From: Bacteroidales bacterium | Lineage (GTDB): Bacteria > Bacteroidota > Bacteroidia > Bacteroidales > Lentimicrobiaceae | DNA: 64,000 nucleotides | Direction: 5' to 3' | Assembly: GCA_016788045.1 (NCBI GenBank) | Contig: JAEUTG010000056.1 | Coordinates: forward strand, 113,253 to 177,252 | In this document: positions 28,594 to 37,377 of the stretch, piece after piece | How positions within the stretch are numbered: position 1 is the first letter of the stretch | Layout: the number at the start of each line of letters is the position of its first letter | Made by a program: the position numbers and the translations under genes | The notes under the pieces: generated by a model | The model's input: the letters and a program-made list of their open reading frames with translations, nothing else | What the model was told of the DNA's origin: nothing | The model's database searches: none

Positions 28594-29937
28594 ATGAAGA
28601 AAAATGTCATTATTATCGGAGCCGCCGGAAGGGACTTCCACAATTTCAACACCTATTACCGGGGCAATGCAAATTATAATGTAGTTGCTTTCACTGCTGC
28701 ACAGATTCCCGACATAGATGGCCGTGCTTACCCCAAAGAACTCGCTGGTGAAGAGCTGTATCCCGCAGGAATTCCCATTTATGCTGAGTCGGATCTGCCG
28801 AAGCTTATCGCTGATTTAAAAGTGGATGAATGTGTATTCTCATACAGCGATGTTCCTTATGCCAGGGTTATGGGTATGAGCGCTATTGTGAATGCTGCAG
28901 GAGCAAACTTTGTACTGCTTGGTCATGCCGACACCATGGTGAAGAGCACCAAGCCAGTGATTGCTGTGGGTGCTACCCGCACCGGTTGCGGAAAAAGCCA
29001 GACCAGCCGCCGCATCATTGAAATCCTGATGGAAAAAGGGCTGAAAGTTGTTGCTGTACGCCATCCAATGCCTTATGGCGACCTGAATGCCCAGAAAGTT
29101 CAGCGTTTTGCTACCGTTGAAGACCTCAAAAAACATAAATGTACCATCGAAGAGATGGAAGAATACGAACCTCATGTAGTTCGCGGCAATGTAATTTACG
29201 CCGGCGTTGACTATGAGGCCATTCTCCGTGCTGCAGAAGTTGACCCTTCAGGTTGCGACGTCGTTCTGTGGGACGGTGGTAACAACGACTTCCCGTTCTA
29301 CAAGCCTGACCTGATGATCGGTGTGGCTGATCCCCTCCGCCCGGGTGCTGAAGTCAGCTACTATCCCGGTGAAGTGGTAGCCCGTATTTCCGACGTGATC
29401 GTGATCAACAAAATTGACTCTGCAAGCCTCGATAACATCAATGCTGTACGCGCTAACCTGGCAAAAATCAACCCGAAAGCCATCGTTGTTGACGGAGCTT
29501 CACCATTAACCGTTGACAAACCCGAGCTGATCCGCGGAAAGCGCGTATTGGTGGTTGAAGATGGTCCAACCCTCACCCACGGAGAAATGAAAATCGGTGC
29601 CGGTGTGGTTGCTGCCCTCAAATTCGGAGCCGGCGAACTGGTTGACCCGAGGCCTTATACCGTTGGCAAACTCAGCGAAACCTTCCGTATTTATCCCAAC
29701 ATCGGAACACTGCTTCCGGCTATGGGATATGGTGAAGAACAGGTGAAAGACCTTGAGAAAACCATCGAAAACACCCCCTGCGATGCTGTTGTGATTGCCA
29801 CACCCATCGACCTGAGCAGGATCGTTAAGATTAACAAACCCACAGTAAAGGTCGGCTATGACCTTCAGGAAATCGGAAGCCCGAACCTGACCGGAATACT
29901 GGATGAGTTCGTTAAAAAACACAATCTGGTGAAGTAA
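28594..29937 (+). CDS. Cyclic 2,3-diphosphoglycerate synthetase-like P-loop protein
   Basis: 447 residues. An N-terminal Rossmann-like segment (VIIIGAAGRDFHNFN) is followed by a P-loop, GATRTGCGKS at residues 126-135, then WDGGNNDFPFY, IVINKID (a G4-like NKID) and a C-terminal domain with GYGEEQVKDLEKTI and DLQEIGSPNL. This is the organisation of the COG2403 family, whose characterised member in methanogens makes cyclic 2,3-diphosphoglycerate. In Bacteroidota the product is not established; the NKID motif leaves a GTP-dependent role possible. ATG 28594 is chosen because the in-frame extension has no conserved sequence. A strong terminator follows 4 bases after the stop, so it is a single-gene unit. 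Confidence 0.85.
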   Translation: MKKNVIIIGAAGRDFHNFNTYYRGNANYNVVAFTAAQIPDIDGRAYPKELAGEELYPAGIPIYAESDLPKLIADLKVDECVFSYSDVPYARVMGMSAIVNAAGANFVLLGHADTMVKSTKPVIAVGATRTGCGKSQTSRRIIEILMEKGLKVVAVRHPMPYGDLNAQKVQRFATVEDLKKHKCTIEEMEEYEPHVVRGNVIYAGVDYEAILRAAEVDPSGCDVVLWDGGNNDFPFYKPDLMIGVADPLRPGAEVSYYPGEVVARISDVIVINKIDSASLDNINAVRANLAKINPKAIVVDGASPLTVDKPELIRGKRVLVVEDGPTLTHGEMKIGAGVVAALKFGAGELVDPRPYTVGKLSETFRIYPNIGTLLPAMGYGEEQVKDLEKTIENTPCDAVVIATPIDLSRIVKINKPTVKVGYDLQEIGSPNLTGILDEFVKKHNLVK

Positions 29938-29940
29938 TTT

Positions 29941-29971
29941 AAAGCCCCGTTAACCGGGGCTTTTTTTTTGA
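29941..29971 (+). terminator. Intrinsic terminator after the cDPGS-like gene
   Basis: AAAGCCCCG (29941-29949) pairs with CGGGGCTTT (29955-29963) around a 5-base loop, followed by T's. Confidence 0.93.
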
Positions 29972-30012
29972 CAACTTATCAACAATCGAAAACCCATATA
30001 CTCAGTGATGAG

Positions 30013-30020
30013 TAATTTTG
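30013..30020 (+). promoter_or_regulatory. -7 promoter element for pyrBI
   Basis: TAATTTTG matches TAnnTTTG, 33 bases before the pyrB start. No pyrimidine-sensing attenuator is evident in the short leader. Confidence 0.5.
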
Positions 30021-30053
30021 CAAACAATAACCAAAAACCCATAACAAAAAATC

Positions 30054-30962
30054 ATGAAAAAACGGAGCTTAGTTTCCATTACCGATTACACGAAAGATGA
30101 GTATCTGAGGATACTTGACCTGGCCGAAGAATTCGAGAAGCAGCCTACGCAGAAGATTCTTCAGGACTATGTTGTGGCGACCCTCTTTTTCGAACCCTCC
30201 ACCCGTACCCGTCTGAGTTTTGAGAGTGCGGCCTCGCGCCTTGGCGCCAAAGTGATCGGATTCTCCGATGCCTCCAACTCGAGTGTCTCGAAAGGTGAAT
30301 CACTCAAGGATACCATTCTCACGGTAAGCAACTACAGCGACATCATCGTAATGCGGCATCCGCGTGAGGGAAGTGCCCGCTTTGCGAGTGAAGTGGCCGG
30401 TGTTCCGGTAATCAATGCCGGCGACGGCGGAAACCAGCATCCTACCCAATGCCTGCTCGACCTGTACTCCATCAGAAAAACCCAGGGCAAACTCGATGGT
30501 CTGAACATCGCCTTCGTGGGTGACCTGAAATACGGACGCACGGTTCATTCAGATGTAATGGCCCTCTGTAACTTCGATACCACTTTCCACCTTGTTTCTC
30601 CGGTAGAACTGAAACTCCCGAGCTATGTGAAGATGCACATCAAAAACAACAATCTGAAATACCATCAGTATACCGACCTGAACGATGTAATTGCCACCGC
30701 CGATATCATCTACATGACCCGCATCCAGAAGGAACGCTTCTCCGATCCCATTGAATATGAAAAGGTGAAAAATGCCTATATCCTCACGGCTTCAATGCTG
30801 GAGGGATGCAAGGAGAACATGCGCGTGCTGCATCCTCTGCCCAGGGTAAACGAAATCACCGAAGATGTGGACGCTACCCCGCAGGCTTACTACTTCCAGC
30901 AGGCCAGAAACGGCGTTTATGTCAGACAGGCCCTGCTGGCCACCATTCTGGGCGTTAAATAA
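30054..30962 (+). CDS. pyrB: Aspartate carbamoyltransferase catalytic subunit
   Basis: 302 residues. Joins carbamoyl phosphate and aspartate in pyrimidine synthesis. The carbamoyl-phosphate site STRTR is at residues 49-53, with the conserved Lys in VSKGES, HPTQ near residue 130, and the aspartate-site loop in TRIQKERF, and LHPLPR near the end. Length is typical. The regulatory subunit follows after 28 bases, so this is the dodecameric, allosterically controlled type of enzyme. Confidence 0.98.
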   Translation: MKKRSLVSITDYTKDEYLRILDLAEEFEKQPTQKILQDYVVATLFFEPSTRTRLSFESAASRLGAKVIGFSDASNSSVSKGESLKDTILTVSNYSDIIVMRHPREGSARFASEVAGVPVINAGDGGNQHPTQCLLDLYSIRKTQGKLDGLNIAFVGDLKYGRTVHSDVMALCNFDTTFHLVSPVELKLPSYVKMHIKNNNLKYHQYTDLNDVIATADIIYMTRIQKERFSDPIEYEKVKNAYILTASMLEGCKENMRVLHPLPRVNEITEDVDATPQAYYFQQARNGVYVRQALLATILGVK

Positions 30963-30990
30963 GGTTGGAAATACTGAAAACAGAAAAATC

Positions 30991-31458
30991 ATGGAAAACG
31001 AAAATATCAGAAAAGAGCTGGTAGTCTCAGCCATAGAAAACGGCACCGTCATCGACCACATCCCTTCAAAAAGCGTATTCAGGGTTGTGAAGATGCTGAA
31101 TCTGGATGAAACTTCTTCACAGGTAACCATTGGATTCAATCTCAACAGCAGCAAGCTGGGCAAAAAAGGCATCATCAAAGTGAGCGATGTGTTTTTCAAA
31201 AACCAGGAAATCAACAAGATTGCGCTGATCGCCCCAACAGCAACCCTCATCGTGATCAAAAACTACAAGGTTGTGGAGAAAGGGCATGTTGAAATCCCCG
31301 AGGTCATCGAGAAATTTGTGAAATGTGTAAACCCGAACTGCATTACCAATTACGAAAATGTCAGTACCCGCTTCAGTGTGATCGACAAAGATGACCTGAA
31401 ACTGCAATGCCATTATTGTGAAAAGATTACAGCAAAGAACAATATTGTAATTTTGTAG
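30991..31458 (+). CDS. pyrI: Aspartate carbamoyltransferase regulatory subunit
   Basis: 155 residues. The N-terminal allosteric domain has SAIENGTVIDHIPS, as in E. coli PyrI, and the C-terminal zinc domain carries four Cys (CVNPNC and CHYC) that hold the contact surface for PyrB. Nucleotides binding here would adjust PyrB activity. ATG 30991 is chosen; the open frame upstream overlaps pyrB and lacks similarity. Confidence 0.97.
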   Translation: MENENIRKELVVSAIENGTVIDHIPSKSVFRVVKMLNLDETSSQVTIGFNLNSSKLGKKGIIKVSDVFFKNQEINKIALIAPTATLIVIKNYKVVEKGHVEIPEVIEKFVKCVNPNCITNYENVSTRFSVIDKDDLKLQCHYCEKITAKNNIVIL

Positions 31459-31476
31459 TTACCGGAACCAACATTC

Positions 31477-31516
31477 AAAGCAGCCTTCCGGATAAATGCC
31501 GGGGGCTGTTTCTTTT
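31477..31516 (+). terminator. Intrinsic terminator after pyrBI
   Basis: CAGCC (31481-31485) with GGCTG (31504-31508), extended by an A/T-rich flank and an inner CCGG/CCGG pairing, followed by TTTCTTTT. Confidence 0.65.
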
Positions 31517-31531
31517 ATAAAACAATCCGAA

Positions 31532-32773
31532 ATGAAAAACAGCTATATTACCGCCTGCTTTGTGCTGGCAGCTGCCACTTTATCAGCACAGAACAACACC
31601 TCAAAAGGTGTTTTCAGGGTTTATGAACCCGGATATTATCAGAACTCCATTCTGAAAGGAATTGAGCGGTATGAAAACAACCTTGAAACACCGAAGGTAA
31701 TACCCACCTTTAAACTTGACCCGGCCGGGTTGAACATACCTGCCGATAAAAGTTCCTTCAAAACAATCTGGCATCTGCCTCCCGTGTCGCAGGGAAACAC
31801 CAATACCTGCTGGAGCTACTCTGCTACATCCATGCTTGAATCTGAAATTTACCGCCTGAGCCGACAGGAGGTGAAACTTTCTGAGATGTACACGGCCTAT
31901 TGTGAGTACCTTGAAAGGGCTGAGCAATTCGTACAGAGCAGAGGCAAAATATACATCGGTGAAGGTTCTGAAATGAATGCCGTGATTAAAATCATGAAGA
32001 AATACGGGGCCCTCCCCTACAGTGCCTATTCCGGATTGCTGCCCGGGCAGGAATTTCAGTCGCACGAAAAGATGTTCAACGAAATCAAAGCCTACCTTGA
32101 AAACGTGAAGGCGCAGAATGCCTGGGATAAAGCAGTGGTGGTAAGCACAGTGAAAAGCATTCTTGACCATTATATGGGAACCCCGCCTGCAACCGTCAAT
32201 GTGAAAGGGAAAGACTACACCCCGGCACAATACCTCATGGATATCCTGAGAATCAACCCTGACGATTATGTTGATGTTCTCAGCTACATGCAACAGCCTT
32301 ACTGGAAACAGGTTGAGTTTGAAGTGCCTGACAACTGGTGGCACGACCGGAGTTATTACAACCTGCCGCTGGACGATTACATGAAAATACTGAAAAAAGC
32401 CCTGAAATCGGGAATCACCGTTTCACTCGCGGGGGATGTCTCAGAAGCTGGCTTTCTGGCACGTGAAGCAAATGCGGCCCTGGTTCCTTCGTTTGATATT
32501 CCATCAGCCTTTATTGATGAAAATGCCCGTCAGTTCAGGTTCAGCAACGGAACCACCACCGACGACCATGGCATGCATGTGATCGGTTATCAGGAAAAAG
32601 ACGGGACAACCTGGTTTCTGCTGAAGGATTCAGGGGCAGGATCGCGTACCGGCGGGCCGGAGAAAAATCAGAATTTCGGCTATTATTTCTTCCATGAGGA
32701 TTATGTGAAACTGAAGATGATGACCTTTCTCGTACACAAAGATGTTCTGAAAGACCTGATGCCGAAGTTTTAG
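31532..32773 (+). CDS. Papain-like (C1, bleomycin-hydrolase-type) peptidase, exported
   Basis: 413 residues from ATG 31532, with a signal peptide (KNSYITACFVLAAATLSAQ). The catalytic Cys is in GNTNTCWSYSATSMLE and the His in DDHGMHVIGYQ. At the place of the third catalytic residue the sequence is FLLKDSGAG, where classical papains have Asn-Ser-Trp, so Asp may replace Asn. The spacing between Cys and His is long, as in bleomycin hydrolase/aminopeptidase C. Export of this type is common in Bacteroidota, where the protein would act in the periplasm or at the surface. ATG 31532 follows the pyrBI terminator. Confidence 0.85.
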   Translation: MKNSYITACFVLAAATLSAQNNTSKGVFRVYEPGYYQNSILKGIERYENNLETPKVIPTFKLDPAGLNIPADKSSFKTIWHLPPVSQGNTNTCWSYSATSMLESEIYRLSRQEVKLSEMYTAYCEYLERAEQFVQSRGKIYIGEGSEMNAVIKIMKKYGALPYSAYSGLLPGQEFQSHEKMFNEIKAYLENVKAQNAWDKAVVVSTVKSILDHYMGTPPATVNVKGKDYTPAQYLMDILRINPDDYVDVLSYMQQPYWKQVEFEVPDNWWHDRSYYNLPLDDYMKILKKALKSGITVSLAGDVSEAGFLAREANAALVPSFDIPSAFIDENARQFRFSNGTTTDDHGMHVIGYQEKDGTTWFLLKDSGAGSRTGGPEKNQNFGYYFFHEDYVKLKMMTFLVHKDVLKDLMPKF

Positions 32774-32800
32774 TGATTGCCTGTAATTCATACTGTTTCA

Positions 32801-33481
32801 ATGCCTTCTCACATTCAGAAACTCATTGCTGAAGGCGAACATCAGCAGCTCGATTTCAAATTCGGGATCACCGATTCGAAAAAGATTGCCCGTTCGCTGG
32901 CTGCTTTCGCCAATACCGATGGCGGAAGGCTGCTGCTTGGCGTCAAGGACAATGGCTCCATTGCAGGGGTGCGCTCAGATGAGGAGTACTACATGGTTGA
33001 AGCCGGGGCCAGCCTTTACTGCCGGCCAGAGGTCTATTTTGAAATGAAGGAGTGGGAAGAAAACGGCCGTACTGTGGTGGAAATCATCATCCCGAAGAGC
33101 TTTTCCGGACCGCATTCGGCCCCCGACAAGGAGGGAAATTACCGGGTTTATGTTCGGGTTGGCGATGAAAATTATCCCGCCAACGGGGTGTTGCGTAAAG
33201 TCTGGAAAAAGCAGCACGACCCGAAAGGCGTTTACATTGAATATTCGGTTGCCGAAAGAACATTACTTGCTTACCTCGAGATCCATGGTGAAATCACCCT
33301 CTCAGGGTTCAGAAAACTTTCAGGTTACTCCAATCAGCGGTGTGAACACATCCTGGCCGACTTCATGGTCTTAAACATCATCAGGATGAACTATTCCGCA
33401 ACCGGTGTCTTCTTCACCCTGAACCCCGATTACAGGTCCGACGACCTTTCCCCGTCAAACGATGCGAAATCCGATCACTAA
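32801..33481 (+). CDS. Schlafen AlbA_2-type putative DNA-binding protein
   Basis: 226 residues. Residues 1-~130 contain the AlbA_2 pattern: EGEHQQLDFKF, then ARSLAAFANTDGGRLLLGVKDNG, then YRVYVRVGDENYPA. The C-terminal ~70 residues look like a winged helix (AERTLLAYLEIHGEITLSGF...), which would give a regulatory role. The gene follows the C1 peptidase by 27 bases and precedes a phosphodiesterase by 12, so all three may be one transcript. ATG 32801 is chosen over an upstream in-frame GTG. Confidence 0.85.
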   Translation: MPSHIQKLIAEGEHQQLDFKFGITDSKKIARSLAAFANTDGGRLLLGVKDNGSIAGVRSDEEYYMVEAGASLYCRPEVYFEMKEWEENGRTVVEIIIPKSFSGPHSAPDKEGNYRVYVRVGDENYPANGVLRKVWKKQHDPKGVYIEYSVAERTLLAYLEIHGEITLSGFRKLSGYSNQRCEHILADFMVLNIIRMNYSATGVFFTLNPDYRSDDLSPSNDAKSDH

Positions 33482-33493
33482 ATTGCCGGAAAG

Positions 33494-33994
33494 ATGATGA
33501 AAAGAATAGGACTGCTTTCTGATACCCACGGATATGTGCACCCGAAAGTCGCTGATTTCTTCAGCGATTGCCATGAGATCTGGCATGCCGGCGACATCGG
33601 GAACCTCGATACGGCCAAAACGCTGGCATCCATCAAACCGCTGAAGGCGGTCACCGGCAACATCGACGGCAACGAGCTGAAGATGTTTTATCCGCATTAC
33701 CAGGATTTTATGTGCGGGGAGGTAAGGGTACTCATCATTCACATCGGCGGGTACCCGGGCCGGTATTCTGCAGAAGCCAGGCAACTGCTTGATGAACTGA
33801 AACCAAAACTCTTCATCAGCGGACATTCACACATCCTTAAGGTGATGAACGATCAGCGCCGGCAACTGCTGCACATCAACCCGGGTGCAGCCGGAAAACA
33901 AGGCATGCACCAGGTGGGTACCCTCGTGAGGTTTACCATCGAAGGGGCTGAAATCAGGGACCTTGAAATTATGGAGCTTCCCCGAAGGCAGTAA
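33494..33994 (+). CDS. YfcE/MJ0936-family metallophosphoesterase
   Basis: 166 residues. All metal-binding motifs are present in order: SDTHG (residues ~9-13), HAGDIGN, GNIDG, HIGG and GHSH. Such enzymes hydrolyse phosphodiesters using two metal ions. The substrate is unknown. It is encoded 12 bases after the AlbA_2 protein and converges on the DUF4293 gene with a 3-base gap. Confidence 0.92.
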   Translation: MMKRIGLLSDTHGYVHPKVADFFSDCHEIWHAGDIGNLDTAKTLASIKPLKAVTGNIDGNELKMFYPHYQDFMCGEVRVLIIHIGGYPGRYSAEARQLLDELKPKLFISGHSHILKVMNDQRRQLLHINPGAAGKQGMHQVGTLVRFTIEGAEIRDLEIMELPRRQ

Positions 33995-33997
33995 GCG

Positions 33998-34471
33998 TTA
34001 CCTGAGTCTGTCGGCGGCTTTTACCAGCTGCTCGTCTTTCTGAATGCTTCTGTTCGCCAGGATAAACATCACCAGAGCCACCAGGAAAAGATAAACCCCG
34101 GTCTGGTTGAAATCGGGCGTGGTTAAGGTAGCCTTACCCAGCACATTGCCATAGTAGAAGAAAATCAGCGCAATGATTACCAGCAGCATCACGATCGACA
34201 ACCTCACCAGCCGCATCTGCAACCGCCTGTTTTTAAAAAGAAAGATGGCTGCACCAGCCATAATCACCACCAGTATATCGAGAATCTGAACCGGCAGCAG
34301 AATCATGCTGTTCAGCCCGAGAGCAGGTGATGAGTTGTCGGCAAAACGGTTGATGTAAACTTCCAGCCATATCTGGCCTTCGTTGATAAACGACATCACG
34401 GGACTGAAAAAGGCCACCACAAGTGAGATAACAGCAACCGCAAGGTATACAGATTGGATTCTCTGAAGCAT
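33998..34471 (-). CDS. DUF4293 membrane protein
   Basis: 157 residues with four predicted membrane segments (about 10-30, 52-75, 87-107, 122-140), beginning MLQRIQSVYLAVAVIS as in DUF4293 proteins of Bacteroidota. No function is known for the family. The start at 34471 is chosen since the ten codons upstream are not part of the usual family N-terminus. Confidence 0.88.
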   Translation of the reverse strand: MLQRIQSVYLAVAVISLVVAFFSPVMSFINEGQIWLEVYINRFADNSSPALGLNSMILLPVQILDILVVIMAGAAIFLFKNRRLQMRLVRLSIVMLLVIIALIFFYYGNVLGKATLTTPDFNQTGVYLFLVALVMFILANRSIQKDEQLVKAADRLR

Positions 34472-34728
34472 AGGATTGATTTTAATGCAGCAAAGATACA
34501 AACCAGACCATTATCACCACACTGCGTTGTTAAATACATTTTTCATCAATGCAGACAAATCAGGCGCCAGACAGCTGACAGCCGGTCAACCTGCAAAAGG
34601 AGCCATTGTTCACGAACTGAAACTACCTTTCCTGTGTTTCAGCGCTGCTTTGCGCAACCCCGGCAGGTTGTTTGGTGCCTGTATGGCAGGCGTTTGCTGT
34701 CTGTTCCCTGTCCGAAGCAGAAAAGCCT

Positions 34729-34736
34729 TAACTTTG
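34729..34736 (+). promoter_or_regulatory. -7 promoter element for the GT39-like gene
   Basis: TAACTTTG matches TAnnTTTG, 26 bases before ATG 34763. This supports that start rather than the long open frame upstream. Confidence 0.5.
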
Positions 34737-34762
34737 CAGCCTGCCTGACTCCTTTACCAAAC

Positions 34763-36241
34763 ATGAAACACCTGACCCTGGTCAAACTGTTGATCGCCGC
34801 GAACCTGCTGCTGTATGCCTACAGCCTCTGGCAGCGGCAGCCCGATGTTGACGACGCCTGGATCGGCGAACATGCCTTCTGGCTGGCCAAAAACGGCTTC
34901 GTCAGATCCGACCTGATGTATGGCATTACCTCCCAGGAAACCAGGCAGATCGTTCACCACAAACTGTTTACCCTCAATGGGGCGCTGTTCGTAAAAACCC
35001 TCGGATTTTCACTGCTCACCCTCAAGAGTGTCAGCCTGGTGTGGTTTATGGGCTTTCTGGTACTTTTTCTGAGCTATGTAAAGCGGAAGCTCGGTGAGGA
35101 GGCCGGCTGGCTGGCCTTGCTGCTGATCACCACCAATGCCTTTATTTTCCAGTACTCCTTTGTTTACCGGCCTGAGATCATGGTGATGACACTTGGCTTT
35201 GCTTCCTATATTTTTATGGAAAAGTACCTCCGGGGCCCTGGAAGCTTGCATCAGGCTGCAATGAGTGGTGCATTCGCCGCGCTGGCAGCCACCGCACACC
35301 TGAATGGCCTGATATTTATTGCGGCCGGCCTTGCCATCCTGCTGCTGAGGTGGAAGCTGAAGGCAATCCTGGTCTTTGGTACATTCTCGGGCCTGTTTCT
35401 GACCCTCTACTTCTACGATTTTACGGCAGATTACAATTTCCGCTTCTGGCTTTACCAGATCAACGATTCACCAGCCCTGCACAAATCACAGATTCTTCCC
35501 TCCTCCCTGCTGTTTATTGCCAAGCCCTTCAACGAACACCTGCGATTTTTTCACAGTCCGAAAGAAATCTCCCAGTCGCTGCTGCTCATCTTTCTGCTGC
35601 TCATCAATTTCAGGACCCTGAAGCAGGAGTCGCTGCTGCTGCAGTATGCTGCCGCCCTCGTGGTTTTCCTATCCCTGCTGGCGGTACACACCACCTCCAA
35701 ATACCTGCTGCTGTACCTGCCGTTTATTGTGTTGATTATCACAACTTCCTTTATGGATATTTACAGGCAGCGGGCCTCGGGCAGCCCCCTGAGGTGGGGG
35801 TTCACCTACGGTAAAACCTACCGCTGGTCGCTCGGACTGCTGGCCCTGCTGCTGGCAACCCACCTGGTCTGGAATTTCAGCATTGCTGCTGAGAAGTTCG
35901 ATCCCGGCAGGAACCGCCTGCTTTCACAGAAATACTTCGGGTCTCAGACAGAAAAGCTGAAGGTGCTGGCACCCATGACCTTTATTTTCGATGAAATGGG
36001 CAGGTTCGGCCGGATACAGAGCGACCTCGGCATTGCCGAAATGCAGAAAGCCGGCCGACAGCTCAGCGGCAAGCGCCTCTTGCACTATGCCGACAGCCTG
36101 AAAATAGATTATGTGCTGATTACCGACGAGTACCGGAGCAAATTCGGCATGGATACCCTGGATGCAAACAACTACAGCAAGCTGGGATACCGGATTGCCG
36201 GTGCCGAGGCGGGACTGTTGGTACTCGGCAGAAACCGTTGA
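34763..36241 (+). CDS. GT39-like (PMT/ArnT superfamily) membrane glycosyltransferase
   Basis: 492 residues with about ten hydrophobic segments. The first extracytoplasmic loop carries the acidic pair of GT-C enzymes in RQPDVDDAWIGEHAFWLAKNGFV, and the region ITSQETRQIVHHKLF is consistent with that fold. A soluble C-terminal segment begins near residue 385. GT39-type proteins transfer sugars from polyprenyl-phosphate donors to lipids or proteins. The donor and acceptor are unknown. It is followed by a HAD gene after 90 bases. The family placement rests on hydropathy and the DD motif, so it is moderately sure. Confidence 0.72.
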   Translation: MKHLTLVKLLIAANLLLYAYSLWQRQPDVDDAWIGEHAFWLAKNGFVRSDLMYGITSQETRQIVHHKLFTLNGALFVKTLGFSLLTLKSVSLVWFMGFLVLFLSYVKRKLGEEAGWLALLLITTNAFIFQYSFVYRPEIMVMTLGFASYIFMEKYLRGPGSLHQAAMSGAFAALAATAHLNGLIFIAAGLAILLLRWKLKAILVFGTFSGLFLTLYFYDFTADYNFRFWLYQINDSPALHKSQILPSSLLFIAKPFNEHLRFFHSPKEISQSLLLIFLLLINFRTLKQESLLLQYAAALVVFLSLLAVHTTSKYLLLYLPFIVLIITTSFMDIYRQRASGSPLRWGFTYGKTYRWSLGLLALLLATHLVWNFSIAAEKFDPGRNRLLSQKYFGSQTEKLKVLAPMTFIFDEMGRFGRIQSDLGIAEMQKAGRQLSGKRLLHYADSLKIDYVLITDEYRSKFGMDTLDANNYSKLGYRIAGAEAGLLVLGRNR

Positions 36242-36331
36242 AAATGGTCTGTGGTTGTTTTCTCCGCTCCTTCTGCAGCCAGTTTATCAATCAATTACGA
36301 TTATAAAATTTTTTAATCCAACAGAACTACC

Positions 36332-36985
36332 ATGCCCACCACCCTCACCCACTGCCGTAACATTATCTGGGACTGGAACGGAACCCTGCTCAACGACCTT
36401 GATGTCTGCATTGAGGCCATCAACAGGCTGCTGCAAAGGCGCAGGCTGGCGCCGATGACCCGGGAGCGTTACCTTGAAATTTTCACCTTTCCGGTGCAGC
36501 ACTATTATACGGAAGCAGGTTTTGATTTCACCCGCGAACCCTACGAAGAGGTGGCCGTTGAATTTATGGACCATTACCTTACGATGGTTGGGGAAGCCGG
36601 GCTGCACCAGGGGGCAGGTGCCTCGCTGGAGTATTTCCGGAATTCGGGAAAGCAGCAGATCATTCTGTCGGCCATGGAGCAGACCGAACTCCGCAAACTG
36701 GCCGGGGAGCACAACATCGCCGCCTATTTCAGTCATATTTTCGGCATCAGCGACCACCTGGCACACGGGAAGATCAGCATTGCCGGGCAAGCCCTCAGGG
36801 AAACAGGGTTCCGCAAAGAAGAAACCTGCCTGATCGGCGACACCCTGCACGATGCAGAGGTAGCCTCTGCCCTGGGCATTCACTGCCTGCTGGTTGCCGA
36901 CGGACACCAGTCGGAAAGCAGGCTGTCAGCTTCCGGATATCCGGTTATCAGGAGCCTGATAGAAATCGGGAAGGTTTTCGGGTAA
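36332..36985 (+). CDS. HAD-family hydrolase
   Basis: 217 residues. Motif I appears as IIWDWNGTLLNDLD, where Asp and Asn-Gly replace the usual DxDGT while keeping the nucleophile and acid Asp-x-Asn arrangement (DWNGT, seen in many bacterial HADs of this subgroup). Motif II is in IILSAMEQ and motif IV in CLIGDTLHDAEVA. The cap is helical. A phosphoglycolate phosphatase-like activity is likely but the substrate is not predictable. Confidence 0.88.
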   Translation: MPTTLTHCRNIIWDWNGTLLNDLDVCIEAINRLLQRRRLAPMTRERYLEIFTFPVQHYYTEAGFDFTREPYEEVAVEFMDHYLTMVGEAGLHQGAGASLEYFRNSGKQQIILSAMEQTELRKLAGEHNIAAYFSHIFGISDHLAHGKISIAGQALRETGFRKEETCLIGDTLHDAEVASALGIHCLLVADGHQSESRLSASGYPVIRSLIEIGKVFG

Positions 36986-37009
36986 TTTCCGGTTTCCTGA
37001 CAGTGGGGA

Positions 37010-37058
37010 GGTCAGAGGTCAGTGGTCAGTGGTCAGAGGTCTGAGGTCTGAGGTCTGA
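37010..37058. repeat. Heptanucleotide tandem repeat, GGTCAGA-type
   Basis: Seven units: GGTCAGA, GGTCAGT twice, GGTCAGA, then GGTCTGA three times, all in a strict 7-base period. Confidence 0.9.
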
Positions 37059-37268
37059 ATCAAATAAGAAAATCATTGCGCCTGTCCCGAGAATTCGGGG
37101 TCATCGCAGCTTGCCCCGCCATTTTGGCGGGGTCTTTGCGCGGGATTTTAAATCCGCAATCTGGAATAAAAAGGGACGAGGGTCGCCAAAAAGGGACGAG
37201 GGACGAACCCTTCGATCGGAGTTTAATCCGAAATCGGAGGTCAGAGGTTAGGATGTTAATTAATAGTT

Positions 37269-37373
37269 ATTGGAAATTGGAAATTGGAAATTAGGAATTG
37301 GCTATTGGCTATTAGGAAATTAGAAATTAGAAATTAGAAATTAGAAATTAGAAATTGGAAATTAGAAATTACA
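37269..37373. repeat. Heptanucleotide tandem repeat, AATTAGA/ATTGGAA-type
   Basis: Fifteen units of seven bases, drifting from ATTGGAA through ATTGGCT to AATTAGA. The last unit ends 4 bases before the stop codon of the YwqK-like gene on the minus strand. Confidence 0.9.
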
Positions 37374-37377
37374 AACT

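Larger units (their letters stand above)
36986..37377. other. Intergenic region built of heptanucleotide repeats and hairpins
   Basis: About 390 bases between convergent genes: two heptanucleotide arrays (37010-37058 and 37269-37373) flank a stretch containing the inverted repeat CCCCGCC-N6-GGCGGGG (about 37114-37133) and a duplicated AAAAAGGGACGAGGG (37168-37182 and 37189-37203). No gene is supported. Confidence 0.65.

Noticed and set aside
34454..34762. 103-codon extension of the GT39-like protein
   Set aside because: Composition is unlike coding sequence and a -7 element sits just before ATG 34763.
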